Made by a program: the position numbers and the translations under genes
In this document: piece after piece, positions 1 through 46,041 of the stretch
How positions within the stretch are numbered: position 1 is the first letter of the stretch
Layout: each line of letters opens with the position of its first letter
The notes under the pieces: model-generated
What the model saw: the letters and a program-made list of their open reading frames with translations, nothing else
Told to the model about the DNA's origin: nothing
The model's database searches: none
Source: Symbiodinium kawagutii
Lineage: Eukaryota > Sar > Dinophyceae > Suessiales > Symbiodiniaceae
DNA length: 64,000 nucleotides
Direction of reading: 5' to 3'
NCBI GenBank assembly: GCA_009767595.1
Contig: VSDK01001485.1
Coordinates: 158,939 to 222,938 of the forward strand

Positions 1-481
1 TCCAGTTTAGATGCCTATACCGCCTAGCGAATCAACCAATGGTTTAGCCATTAGGCGTCAATATTCACTGTGTTCATGTCCCAACATGCGAAGAATACCG
101 TCATGGTTGTTTCACCAAAAAGAATTGGCAATGGTTGCTGGGATAGTAAGCCAAAAAAGTTTCACTAGAATTCAATCATTGGGAAAATGCAGCAATAAAT
201 TTAACGTTCTCTACGGCGGTTGACAGTAATTATCGATGGTGGAAAACCATACAGTAAAGGATATACACTGGTATCATTACTGATTGTGAATACCATCATG
301 ACGATTAATTCTCTGGTATTCATTCCAAACCGTTACACTTAACAACCACTAGCTTGACAACCACTACAAAGGGTTCAACTAATTAACAATGAATCAAAAC
401 TAATCAACTGGCATCATCACTAACCAACTGGTATCATAACTAATCAGCTGTTACACTGGCATCACAACTAATTAACCTACC

Positions 482-598
482 AGGCTGTGGGTCAAAACCC
501 TGTACCCCTGGTTCCCCCATCATTAACCATTAGTTTCCCTATAGTTTGTTGGTTATTATCCACCATTATTGGTTGGTTAATGGCTTGACCCATAGCCA
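482..598. mobile_element. MITE-like element, family B copy 1
   Basis: Begins GGCTGTGGGTCAA and ends TTGACCCATAGCC, an imperfect inverted pair; internal CCCTGTACCCCTGGTTCCCC. No coding capacity. Other copies at 5.71, 13.08, 37.23, 45.55 and 46.25 kb, in both orientations. Confidence 0.6.
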
Positions 599-646
599 CA
601 TCGCTCCAATTCATCATTCATCGCCCGTTGGCTCTAGCGCCATGAC

Positions 647-688
647 CTGCTGAGGCATCCCAATGCCCACCGCTGTCAGGTCTTGTGC
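647..688 (-). CDS. exon of a downstream gene, or alternative kinesin 3' exon
   Basis: Acceptor GTGGAG then GCA; reads AQDLTAVGIGMPQQ up to donor CAG|GTCATG. Just upstream (744 downwards) the frame ETAMTGCHAQAT also follows an AG|G. No family is recognised. It has the same strand as everything else coding here. Confidence 0.3.
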
Positions 689-1927
689 CTCCACAGCGGG
701 GTTCCCCTGGTGGCTTGCGCATGGCAACCCGTCATGGCCGTCTCCTGGAGGCGACCCGGAACGTCGAAGCCAAGGTCATGGCGAAAAGGTCATGCTAAAT
801 CATGTCAAACAATTGGATCCACTAGGTCAGTTCACTAGGGAAATTGAATCATGCAACTGGCAGCATGGGGGTTTGGTGCGAAATTCGTGATGTGATTGTT
901 CGTTTACCTCAATCCTGTCCCCCTGGTACGGAATTCCGAATCACCATCGCTTTTTTTTGGAAATTGCAAGGCGGGCAATCCAATTTCCATTTGGCTCCTG
1001 AAACTTCTGATTGCGAGCAAATATTCTCTAAAACAACCCTTGACTTATCACTCTTCAGCTGTTTTTAGAGGAACTCCGTATATCCTTATCAGAATCGATT
1101 GTGTCAATAAACCTGTGGAGATTTTAATCAGAGGTTTGTTCAGAACTGAAAGGGGCCCGGTCATCAGGGACCTCCCCCTAACAATTGACATTCCTCTAAG
1201 GTTCTCACAAAGGGCCGAGGGCGGATTGTTTATTCCAAAAAACCCAGCTGTATACAACCTTGGAGTAAGCATCATCTTGATCATCATCCCCCATCATGCA
1301 CCCCCAACCATCAAATCATCACGCAACTCCTGTGCAAACACTAGCGCCAATACCCGCATGCTGGACACCCCCTTCAAATCTTTTTGAACTTTCCAAACCT
1401 GCAGGTGGGTTCAGAAAAAAACACAAAAGAAATCATGAAAACATCAGGACTAATCAGGTTCACTGAAATCGCTATTGCAATTGCTGTAAACCAATTGGAT
1501 CATTGGGTGACCCATCCGCTACAGTATTCATGGCTACTGCTTAACAACCAGGAATACAAACAAATCTTTATCCATTCAAACCAATTGGGTTTTTAATGCC
1601 TTGATAATTCATACCAAAAAGACTATTGCCGACTGGTATGCATTTCAAAAATACATTCAAAGGCCATGTGCGAACTTAATCTGGTTGCTGGTTTCAATCC
1701 CTCTGGGAAATGTAAGACCACTAGGCAACCAATCAATCATCCCAAATACTTAGGAACATGAACATATTCAAAACCACCAATGGGTAGCTGTTTAAGCATC
1801 ATTGTCGGGGACTACCCCCCATCATGAACCATGCTAGATTGGCCATCATTAACCAGCAACCAGTCAGCTCCCTAATGGTCAATGCATCACCTGGATTTCC
1901 TTCCCCTATCCAGCTCCGCTCCCTTCC
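689..1927. other. stretch between the kinesin stop and the next exon candidate
   Basis: AT-richer sequence. The open frames here show no family motif and no convincing exon beyond the frame near 744. It holds the putative kinesin 3' UTR. No polyadenylation signal could be defined, as is usual in dinoflagellates. Confidence 0.4.
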
Positions 1928-34593
<32,666 letters not shown>

Positions 34594-35104
34594 TGCCGGC
34601 CAAGCACGTGCTTGGGAGATGGCATGCGATCGAGCACTACTTGGGATATCGCTTGAGGGCTGCTGGTGTGATGGTCGTGGGTCACGAGACAAATTCTCCC
34701 ATCCGAAAAATGTGCCTCTTCAGGCAGTATTTTGGTGATTTGGAATTGGCCTCAGTTTGGTGGAATTTTGGCTGGAATGATGTTCAAATCCAAATGATTC
34801 GAAATGGAATGATAGATAACCATAGATGATAACCCCGGTTTCAGCCAGAATCCCCATACCCCGATCCCACCTGCAGCATGTGATTGCTGAAAAGTCTGGT
34901 AAGTTTGGTCACGCTGAGCTTATCGGTCTATCAGCTGTGGAACTCCTCGAACTCCCATCGCCATATTATCCATATTCCCACAGCCAAGCTGAGCCAGGAA
35001 GGCCAGCAGAACGGTGAGCACCAACAACTCACAAGTAGCTCAACTGGCTCAGCCAATAACTTACGAATCATTAAATCAATCAAATCAATTAAATCATTAA
35101 GCTA
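34594..35104. other. proposed spacer between the two genes
   Basis: About 510 bases between the proposed stop of the 63-35 kb gene and the proposed kinesin ATG. No promoter motif is evident. Dinoflagellate genes usually lack TATA boxes and are trans-spliced; no copy of the spliced-leader sequence was seen. Confidence 0.3.
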
Positions 35105-35182
35105 TTAGCTCAACCATTGCTGGGTCTTGGCTACATCAAACACCAAGCAGGAAACAAACTGTTCGTAACTCACCGTATCCAG
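35105..35182 (-). CDS. second gene exon 36, possible C-terminus
   Basis: Reads LDTVSYEQFVSCLVFDVAKT, then QQWLS and TAA. The acceptor would be GGCAG|C. Kept because it gives a stop just before the proposed kinesin start. Confidence 0.2.
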   Translation of the reverse strand: MDTVSYEQFVSCLVFDVAKTQQWLS

Positions 35183-38100
35183 CTGCCAAGGCAGTAAGAA
35201 TGACGGCACTGTGCACACACGGATGGATGCAGTGGAGCTATTGCCAGGACGCCAAAGGAACCCCTTAGTTGCTACCGTTGCTGGCACACAAGATGACTTT
35301 CAACGCTGTTCTTGATGGAACCGTTGGCAAGGTGCACAATTATGACTTACAATGCATAGGGGCACCAATTAAATCATCCATTTGTAAAAGTAAACCAAGC
35401 ATCTTCATCCATTTACAATAGTAAACCCACCATCTTTAACAAATTCCTGGTGATGGACGGAAAAAACTCAACTCATTGCATCACCTCAGATGAGCTGCAG
35501 CATGCTGCAGCCCTGGGGCAGCCTGGTGACCTTTTTTTTCCCGGCGCGATCATGGCCCTACCTGGCATGGGACGGGAACACAGGTCTCTGAGAATCAACG
35601 CCTTCCCACTCCCGAGAAGCAGCCCGCGGCTTCCCACATCCCAAGAATTTGCTAAGAAAAACCATAATGAAAAACTCACAAACGCACACAAATGCATGCA
35701 TGTAGAACTATATACATGTGAGCAACTGGAAGGTGAACACAACGGGAAAAAAAAAACATAACAAACACCAACAATGGGTGAATTACAAGAGGCAACCAAA
35801 CAGCGATGAGAAACCAACAGTTGCCTCATAGAGCACCGGGTTCAGACGCTCTGGTGCCTTTCAACAAGAGTTTGACTTTAGGACTACGGCTTAGCTTAGT
35901 ATTGCCACTTGAATAATAAATGATTTGACACCAAATCGCATTGTCAACAGGTGCCCGTGATCTCAGCAGCCCAATCCTTCGCCCATAGAAACTTCCAATC
36001 TTCTGATCATTTACCTGGTAGACTCGATGTTTCCAGCACTGTGCTTAACACTTGGGGGCCGCCACATGCCACAAATGTCCGCCTTCAGAACCTCCCCAAG
36101 AGCGCCGCCCGCAGCCGTTGCTCGTTCTCCTCACGACTGCTGCTGAATGGCAAGTTGCGGTAGGCTAACCTGGGTGCGGAGCCAGACTGTTTTCGGGGCA
36201 GTGTTGAAATGCGTGGCAAGTGGTTGATCCCTATATTAGTGCCGAAGCAATTCATGATGATTGATGAGGGGCAATGACCAATGATAATAAAATTTGACTT
36301 TGAAAATCACCGGACATCATATTTATAAATTACAGTTGACATGTGTTAATGCTGCTCCAGTCACCAGATGTGACGAGAAGTTGATTTTTTTGCCGCTCTC
36401 AATTCAATGAGGATGCTAAATGGCAAAACAATAAATCAGTAGAAAGAATGCAAGCTCCGAAGCGATCTACAGCAAAGCTACCGACCACACTGAAGCTTGA
36501 AACTTTGAACATGTTCCCATCCCCAAAATCTCAGTCTCCAGGAATCCGTCGTGAAGATTTGATTAATGTTCAAGGGGATTGGTGACAGGGGATCCTTCCG
36601 AAGCTTCCTCGTGGACTCATGCTGTTTGCGTCCACAATGGTACATGAGCCTAGGTCTCGTTGAGAGTGGCTTTATACTGGTTTCTTACGCACATGATGGT
36701 CATGATGTTTCGTGATTGTGATGGTTCAGCATGCCAAAATCGATCATTTGTCAAACATGCGTTGGAACCTTCAAGGTTCCAAAACCTTCTCTTTTCCATC
36801 AACTGCCTGCAAAATACCAATCTGGAAAGAGCAGTTTCAAAACCTAGATTGAATGGTATTCCCCCTTCATGATCTCAATGATGACTGGTTGGTGGTTTCA
36901 ACCCCTATGAAAAATATCAGTCAACCAACCACCTGTTAAGGGTTACTACTGTAGTTGTTGCTATGGCAAATAAAACAAGCGTGAAACCACCAACCAAACG
37001 AGGCAAAACATTCATCAGCTGGTTCTCAGCCCGAGCAGGGCCTTGCTTGATCAACCCGGTTCATGTCCCATGCTTTGCACATGGCTCAGCCAGCACTTCT
37101 GAAGCAACCCACCGGACCGCCCGCTACCAGAAGGCTCGAAGTAGAGATCCTCCGTGCTCAACTCGGCCTCGCGATTCTTCACCTGAGCTGTGCGATTCAT
37201 GACGCACAGTACCAATTTGATCCAATTGGCATTATATGGCTGTGGGCCAATATTAACCAACCAACTAATGGGGGATGATAACCACCAATAATAGGGAAAA
37301 CAAAGGTTAGTAATAGGGGAACCAGGTGTACAGGGTTTTGACCCAAAGCACCAAGTAGAAACCTGCTTAAAACCACCAAGTCGAAAATCATGCCGCTTCA
37401 CAATCTGATCAATCAATCTGGCATGTGGGGAGACTGTGTTGGGCAAATGATTTGGCTGAAGCAGGGCACATAGTGAGGGGTCCGCAGTCACCAAGGGGAC
37501 AACGGATCAATCGAGGAAGAACCATCAGCGGTGACTCAAAAGCCATGATTCGTCAAGCCCGTTAAGCTGATGGTTCTTAAGCTTGATGGGGATGGGGGGG
37601 CATGATTTTTAAGCTTAAGAGTAGATTTCATGATGCCTGAAGGTACCATTAACTGAAGTTGGGAATGCTACTTGTGAGTTCTCGAATCCTGGCCATGAAT
37701 CGAATCAACCTATCCATTTCCATCCTTATAGGGATGGTGGCCACTGCTGCAATCTCTTCACTGCGGCAACTAGTTGACATATGTTGACGTTGGTGCACCC
37801 CCTGACGGTCGGTCGCCAGAGTACTTCTGCTTCTTCGATGTTCTCGACATTGTCGCTCTTCTTCTCGTGCACTGGCAATCCTTTGAGCTCGGCATCCCAA
37901 GGCTTTGGTCCACCATAGCCATGCTAGTTGATGATGATTGCACAAAAGTACGGAGGATCTGTGACCAGTCTGCCGCCCTCGTGTTTCCAACAACTTATGA
38001 CAACGACTCCCTTGGTTGTTCGTAGGTAGCCATTCACATGGTGGTGGCCTATGATTTCGAGCGACCCAGGATCCACAGGCACAACAAATGGCTGAAAGCT

Positions 38101-41100
38101 GCCCTGGGAAAGCGTTTCAGGGAACAAGTTGGGGGAGCTTCCAGTCCTAAACGAAGACATTCTTGCTCCACCTCCTTCTTGGTCCACATGGTCCAGGGTC
38201 GCATATCACCTCAGCGCGCCCCGCCACGGAGTTTGGCAAGGCCAAACATCACTCCACGTTCTGAGAGCCCGGGTATACCCCATGAGAAGGGTTCTGGATG
38301 TTTCAAGCCAGCAGCATGCACATCACTCAATGATAACCCCAATTGGTTGACAGGAGAAATGGCCAGGCAACCAGCATAAATGATTAAATATCCCTATTGG
38401 AATTACCGGGGAGATGTTGGACCCCTCCTTGTTGTAGACCTAAACCAGGTGGTCACAACCCAAAATTCCTACAGAATGATGTGTCCAGGGCAAATCCAAA
38501 AGTACTACAAGTAGAGGGTGTCCAATTTATGATCGACATAATTTTACACTACAAGTTGATGATTGCAAAAATGAGCATCAACAATGGATCTGCAACATAA
38601 AAACGAAACAGCAAGTTGTAGTACTCATGTTGGCTGACATATCATATGTGCATGTTTTTGAGCTAGGCTTGTCCACTGCATGTTGTAGTCCTAATGTCCT
38701 CTCACTGTTGGATTCTCGGCCAGCTATGCTGAGGGGGCGCATGTTGAAAGATATTCCTCCCCCTCTCAGAGCCTTTACAACAAACCTTTTCATTTACAAT
38801 ACTGCTATTCTAAATGCCCTTAACATCCCGCAACCACAGCCAGGGCCGAAGCCGAAGCAGGCTCCGACATGGCTTGTTGACCACTCCTTCTAACAGATCA
38901 TTTTGTGCTAAAATCTGGCAGATTTGGACCACTTTCTGTGGGCCATATGGCCTACCATTTCCTAAGGGAAACAACAACGGGGGTGTCATCCCTACAACAT
39001 GAGTGTTCCAACCCTAGAGAAAAATATCCTTGGAGCAAACATGTTGACCCCAAAACCTCTCTATAACTTGCTCGGTGATTTTTAACATGTCGTGGAAATA
39101 CGAGTGAAAATGCCTCTCTACAACTTGATGTTTTGATTTTCCTGAAGCTTACAAAAGCAGCCTGCTACAAGTTGATGGTGAGCAACCCAACCTAGTGTCA
39201 CAACAAATCCACCTAGGAATTGGGTTCATAGAGGGGTCAACTCCTATCATTCTATAGTGGAAATTTCAATAGGTATGATTAAATGATAATAAATCATGAT
39301 AAACCCTCCACTTTCCTCGATAGTTTCCTGCTACCAAATGCTACGACCATAGTTTTGTTCGTACATCCGTAATCTACCGGACTTGAATTTGACAATGACG
39401 GCTGGTTGAGGTGCGCGAGAGATCTCCAGACTGTTTGAGTTCAGAAGATCAAATTACGTAAGCAGTTTGTGGGTGCACCCCGCAGCAACATCAAGGCGTC
39501 AATGATGCAACTTTGACATATTGCCTCTAAGGCTCTACCAGGAAGGCATGAGTTTTGGGAAATCAATGTGGGCCCTCTCAAGCGGAAGCCACTGTGAGCA
39601 GGAAATTGGATCTGAAAAACATGAGTTGAGATCATTGAGCCGTTTTCCTTCTATGGAAGCTGCCTCAAACAACTGTAAACGAACGGGCGCACGGCGGGCC
39701 CTGGAATGTCTTGAACTATTTTGGGCACTTGAAGTACTGCCACACCAGCAATCTTATGTGTCAAGCTGTTTGTCCAAGCTGTTTCTATCTGTTTCTTCTC
39801 CTTTTCCCCTAGGACTTCACCCATTTCAAGCTGCATGGGCCATGAATTGTTGCTTTCAGTTGTTTCCTCGCTATACGATTATCTGATCAGCATTCTTGAT
39901 GACGGGTGATCCACCAGTGTCACGTCAACATGAAATCCAACATGTCATGCGGATCCTCAAATGGATGCACCCACGAATCAGGGAAGATCTTAGGGGACCC
40001 CGCCAAACAATCCATGAAAGTTTTCTGTTGACAAAAAATGCCTTCATATTTCATATGAAGATGTTTCAGCCATCATTGAGCCTCATGAACCATTGCTTGA
40101 ATCATTAACCATGCTTGCTCATCAGCGCCTGCCACCAGTTTCCCAACCACGTTTTAAAAGCAGCCCAGGCGCGGCGCCGCTTCTTCATCAGCCGGTCCAT
40201 CAGTTGAGGACGCGATCCAGACACCAGTTCCTCATCGGCGCGGTCGTACCCCTTGGGTCATGAAGACTACCCCGGTACCCTGGTGTGCTGGACGTGGTTT
40301 CGGCAAGTTCATGATGTTTGAACGGAAACCCTGAACGGTTTCACCAGCGGATTTTACAGCCAGGTGAGCAGCAAAGCATTCACCGGCGGAATTTCCAGGG
40401 TGATCAATCATCCAAGCTTGTAGTGCTTTTAGCCTGTGGATGTTTTTGAAATTCTCTAGTTACTACATGTTACTAGCCATCATCTGGAGCAACGAACACG
40501 GGAGTTTGCTGAAAAACGTCGACACAACAGAGGCAATTAGCTTCCTGGAGCTCACTGCTGGAGGCTGTGTCAGCTTTGACCTCACTGTTGCTCGGTGCGC
40601 TGTCCACCTTGATACCTTTGCCTAAGGAAGTCGAAAGAAGGAACCAAAAAGGGTCATAATGTTATTACACCCCATCATGAACTGCAAATCAGATCAACTC
40701 AAATCAGCTCCGCAGCCTCTTGATTTTGGGGGGCACATTGTTCGCTTTGGGCAAATCCAATCCCTCTGTAATTAGCCAATAATTGTTATCGTTTGAATGC
40801 TTGGTTCCGACGAGTCATATCGAAATAGCAGTGCCTCAAGTGACCATCCACTTACGAACCACTGGTGTCAGGACATGCTCTGCGTCACGGTCGACCAAGT
40901 TTCAGCGCAATCCATAAGTCGGGTCCGCAATTCATCGTCGCTCCAGCGGCTGAAATTGATTTCCTCCTGCACAACTCGGTCGATTCCAACCTCTACAGTT
41001 CGTTACCTGGCTGGTAAGAGTCGCTAGCATGGTGGGCTTGGACATTGGTGACTCAGGCTGGGTGGTGGTAGTTCAATACATGTGCGGTTCTTCTTTTTCT

Positions 41101-44100
41101 TCTTGCTGTTGCGGTCGCGGTTGTCATCTTCGATACTGTTGCCGTTGAATAATACTATGTCTCTCAGTGCAACTCCATCAACATTGATGGGGTGAACCAA
41201 CAACACGATATAACACGATTGTCCAAGTGATTCGTGGAGACCCTGGATGGATCACTGGATCAAGCATCGAGCCATCCTTCCTGGTTGTTGACTACCGGTG
41301 TGCAAGAGCTTGGAGGCAATGGCAGGAAGCGCTATGCACAACTCGGAATAGTGGCTTCATTTCGCTGAATAAACAGGTATTACAGCTATACACAGCAAAC
41401 ACAAGTCAAACATATACGAGTTTAAGTTGTAAGTTAAACATCTATGGTTCAACATATACCAAACATGAACATGATCTCACAGCCATAGCAGGATAATGAC
41501 ATCACTAGGCTCAGGTGCCCAGGGCAAGGCGGCAACAGTGCCCAAGTTGGAATGGCTTAAGTTGAACATTTGTGGTTGCCCATAAATGTAGATCCAGGAT
41601 CCATACACCCCCCACCCTCCGCACATATTTGATGCCAAATGACAAACTATTTATGGTTAAACTAAGCTAAACTGCGGTTGTTTTCTATTCATCTAAGCAT
41701 GTGAATGCCTGTTTTTTCGTGCTTGCCTGCGGCTCACAACTAGGTGGGTACCCCCAACACCCCCCAACCATGCATATCACGATATGATCATTACTGTACC
41801 CCAACTGAACCCCACGAACATGGGATCTCACAATACACATGGTTTTCCAACGTGAAGCTTGTAAAATACATACTCCAGGGTAGCATCTGCCAGCACAGGA
41901 CACCCGAACCCCAGTAGGTGAGGTCGTGCCGTTGTTTCAACACAAGACCCAAGCGTAAAAGTAAATCTAAATTAAACTAGGCATGACTAGGATAGCACCC
42001 CCCGCATGGGAAAATCACTTTCTGCCAGACTTGGATGTACGTCTGTGCTTTTATAAGCCAACGGTATTGTCCATGTATAATGCCTGGCTAGCACTTTCAT
42101 TCAAGCTCTATGCACAAAAAGTGGGAAGAACAGAACGCTTCGTGTAGCTTACATGAGTTTCACTTGTGTGCCATCAAGCACACTTGGCGGACCACCTATC
42201 GTGGGCTGGTTTCTTTTTTTTGCAAGGGCATCCAGTGGATTTGCACGGGACGTGGGCTGGTTTCTGGGTGCTACATATTGGCAAATCCAACATGACGACC
42301 ATTAATGTGTCTTGACCACAGCCCCTGTTAGCTCACTCACGGAAACTCACCATGCGGTCCTGCTTTTGATGGAGGGGTTGCATCCAACGACCTTCCTTCT
42401 CAAGAATCGCTGTCATTTCCTGGCAAAAGCTGAGACTCCGAGAACATACATTTTCTATCATTTTCTGCTTGGTTGGGGGCAGCGGGAGATGCACCTTGTA
42501 CTAAGCCACTTATGTCTGATGGTCAAGTACCAGCTACAAGTATATAAGATAAACCAAACCCATCTTCGAACATGTTTTGGTACAACCAGTGCCAAGACAC
42601 GCGGAGCCATACTGGTAAATTACCCAAAAGAGGTTACGTCGATCACCCAAACATCGGGCGGCTGCGGGTCTTCAGCCAGCTCATGGCTACCCACAGCAAC
42701 CATAGATACATGCCCCTCGCCACCCTCATAACCTGAGATTCCCATGCTGGGCTCCTGATGCTCTAGGCTACCCCAAACCAACCATAGAATACATACATTC
42801 CAATACTTTGCTGGGGCCTTGGTGCTTACATTCTACACCCTGAAACCTGGGTTCTGAAATCAAAAACTCCAGATGTTGACCTAAGTAGTAAGGGCATTTG
42901 AACACCGAATGCTCCAAATTCCTGGCTGCTACCTGCGCGTTGGACAATGCAGCAGTCGATCGCTGACGCCTCAGGGTGAGGCACAAACAACGACGTTGAT
43001 CCTGAGTGATGATGGTTGTTTAAAGATTGGTTTTCTATGATGGTGACTGAATACTAAGCACTTACAAAGCATCGTAGTCATATGGGTATACTGCTTGCTT
43101 ACTGGTGAATACACTGGTTAGTAAGCAACAAATAATGGCTACTTTTTGTTGATACTTAATTGTATAACGCTGGCAAAGTCATAGCGGTCAACAGTGGTTG
43201 AATAAAGCTACTAGATAGTGATGACCACCATCATATAGCTTTATTGTTTCATCACCATCTAGTAGCTTTATTCAACCACTGTTGAAACCGGTCATTGTTT
43301 CATATCTTTGTCATCATCATGACCACCATCACCACCACCACCATCACGCGCTTGGACCTGGCCCATGTAGCAGCGGCACTACCAAGGCGCTGGTCCGGTC
43401 GAATCACCCGGATGTGGGGTTCTGGGACTAGGCCTGAGCGGGATGGATCTAAGTATCAGTAAGACATGCCAGCTGGTTGAGGGTTAAGAAACATATCTAA
43501 ACAAATACTAACTAAACAAATACTTAACTGACTAGTATCCCAGAAAGGCCAGCTGGTTTTAGATATTGAGAGCTAATGAATCTCACTAAAAGTCTGCTGG
43601 TTGATAGGTTGATCGATCTAAACATATCAAAATCTGCTGGCTGTGGGGGAACAGAACCTTGGAATGCCTTGGGTACCACTATGTTGAACAAATAACCGCA
43701 ATCGAGAATCACCAAAGGCCCAATGAGATGAAACAACTAGGCTCCGTACTGGCCGTTCCAAATAACAGGAGCTCCCTCAAGTTTCTTGTTGACTTGCTGA
43801 TCTCATAGATCCGATTGACTCAGCGACTATGCGACTGATATGACAAGATATGACAAGGATATTGACTTTGACCGGTAGATATATAGTTTGACTACCGAAG
43901 AGATCTGAGAGGTAAGACCAGTCCCACTGGTAGGTTCACTCAGGACAGGTGCACATTCACAGAGGTACATCTTGCTCACATGTAATTCTTCCTGCTATCA
44001 CGTGGCCTTGCGGCCTTGACCTTGGCCTAGCCTATCATCTGGCGGGCCATGGGCCTGAGGCTCCAACACATGGTGTCAGCTGTCTTGGGCAACACGGATC

Positions 44101-46009
44101 CCATGGAGCCTTCTAAGCCTTGGAGCCGGCACCAGGGCGGGCACCAACCCAGGTGACATCCCTTCAACACCTTGGGATACGGGCATTGCGTAAGGTGCCA
44201 TCTGCTTGCTGGGTATCCCATGCCCGAAGATACAGGAGCACCAAATGCTAGTCAATTGGAAACCATGATCCCCAGGTGTGGTTGAAGAAAAAATATGTTT
44301 CTGAAACCGACCAGTATATAAACTCAAGCGGCATAAACGCAACAAGGCTTGCACAGCTGGAATCGCTCGATGGACTGGCTGGCTCAACCAGTTGTCCATG
44401 CAGTTGGGATTGGTGGATCTTTCGAAGTGTCCCAGGCGAAGGATCTGGAAGTGATTTATCATCATGGATGGTGGCTTCTCAAGCCATGGGGAACCCATGG
44501 GAACCCAAACAATTGATATTTTTGAGGGGTACTCATATTTTGAAGAGAGATTTATCATCATGGATGGTGGTTCCTCAAGCCATGGGGAACCCATGGGAAC
44601 CCAAAAATTGAGGGTAGTCATACCTTGGGAAACACCTACATATGCTAGAAAAACGAGCCAAGCACCTTTTGGGAGGGGGTTCTGAGCCCGCAAGCTGTGC
44701 ATCTGCTAAAATTGCCATGCCAAGAAGCAACCAAGTTGGGGGGTTTTAACATGGCTCTTCACTAGCATCCTGATGTTGTGGGTCAACCACCATTGTAGAC
44801 CCTGGTTCAAGGTAGTCACAAGAATTATTGTCACAGTGATGTTAAAAATCTTGATCGACTTGTTGTTGTGCGCAAAAGTGCTTGGAACTGCTGAGGCTGT
44901 CACACAATTTGGGGATCTGAAAAGGGCTCGACACCCAAGAGAAAAGACCTGAATGCAAAAAACATTAAGTAGCCCTACCGGCCGATGAACTGCAGGGGAG
45001 CTGAGAATCAAAGAAAGCTTTGACCCTACATCCGTAAATCGTCAACGTCTCTGAAGTTCCCCAAACTCCGCTCCAAAGAGTCCAAGCGTCGAATATCTGT
45101 GGTCACGTCCAAGCGACTCCTACTCTGCGCAAAGCAACAAACATCCCAGGGATGCTACCACATGCTACCAATACTACTACCGTTTCAACATGACTGCTAC
45201 TCCTACTGCTACTCCTGCTGCTCCTTCTACTGCTGCCAATTCCTTCGTGGATTCAAATTAGATGTACGAGTACTTGCTGATTGGGATATATTGGGATGAA
45301 TCCCAAAGTCCAACTTGCATCCTACCAGAGAATTCCCTGGAGCCCGATCAAAGATCTAAAATGGAAGGTACCACCGGCTCAAAATCAAGGTCAAATCTTG
45401 GAAACTTGCTGCTTTATTCAAATAGGAGTGATTATCTTGCAACTGCTAGCGGGTGAGGGTCCAAGTTCCATTGGTCCAACAGACTGACAAAGGTATCCGA
45501 TTTTCAACCGGAATTCACGAGTTCGTAAGCATATCATGGCATTTCTATGTTATTGTTGCTTATTATCCCCTACTATTAGCCATTAACCAGCTATTCATTA
45601 ACCATTGGTTGGTTGGTTGGTTCATGGCTTGACCCAGCTCGCCATATATAGCTGGTATATCCCCTGTTACACATTGACAATCATCTCTCAGGATGCAGCA
45701 GCATGGACCGGCGAGGATGTCAAAGAAAGCATATGGATCCCTACGATCGCACTCGTGTGCAGAAGCAAATGTACGAATGTAAGCATGGATGTACATGATT
45801 TTTGGCATGCATGCCGACAAGCCAATCAAGTACATAAGTGTTTCAAATAAAATATGCAAACATAAGATACATATCACATCTTTACAAAGAAAGCCAGCTT
45901 AAGGGTACAGCATAGACATGTAGATGTATATGCGTATGCAGTGCATAGATCTACATACTGTATAAATATAAATGCATTATTCTGACTCTTTTTTATTGAT
46001 ATATGACTA

Positions 46010-46041
<32 letters not shown>

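Noticed and set aside
41024-41206. Minus-strand frame with DDNRDRNSKKKKKNR (nuclear-signal-like)
   Set aside because: No AG|G acceptor or convincing donor; the Lys run comes from an AAG-rich simple sequence.
43330-43425. Plus-strand exon ALVRSNHPDVGFWD after CCAAG
   Set aside because: Protein-like but short, on the opposite strand to all neighbours, and ends at once in TAG; unproven.
44076-44702. 208-codon minus-strand open frame
   Set aside because: Covers a direct DNA repeat and includes no family motif; only short pieces near 44.1 kb look exonic.
45681-45780. Plus-strand exon DAAAWTGEDVKESIW after CTCTCAG, or minus-strand DPYAFFDILAG
   Set aside because: Both strands offer an exon-like reading; neither is needed to link neighbouring exons, so not called.
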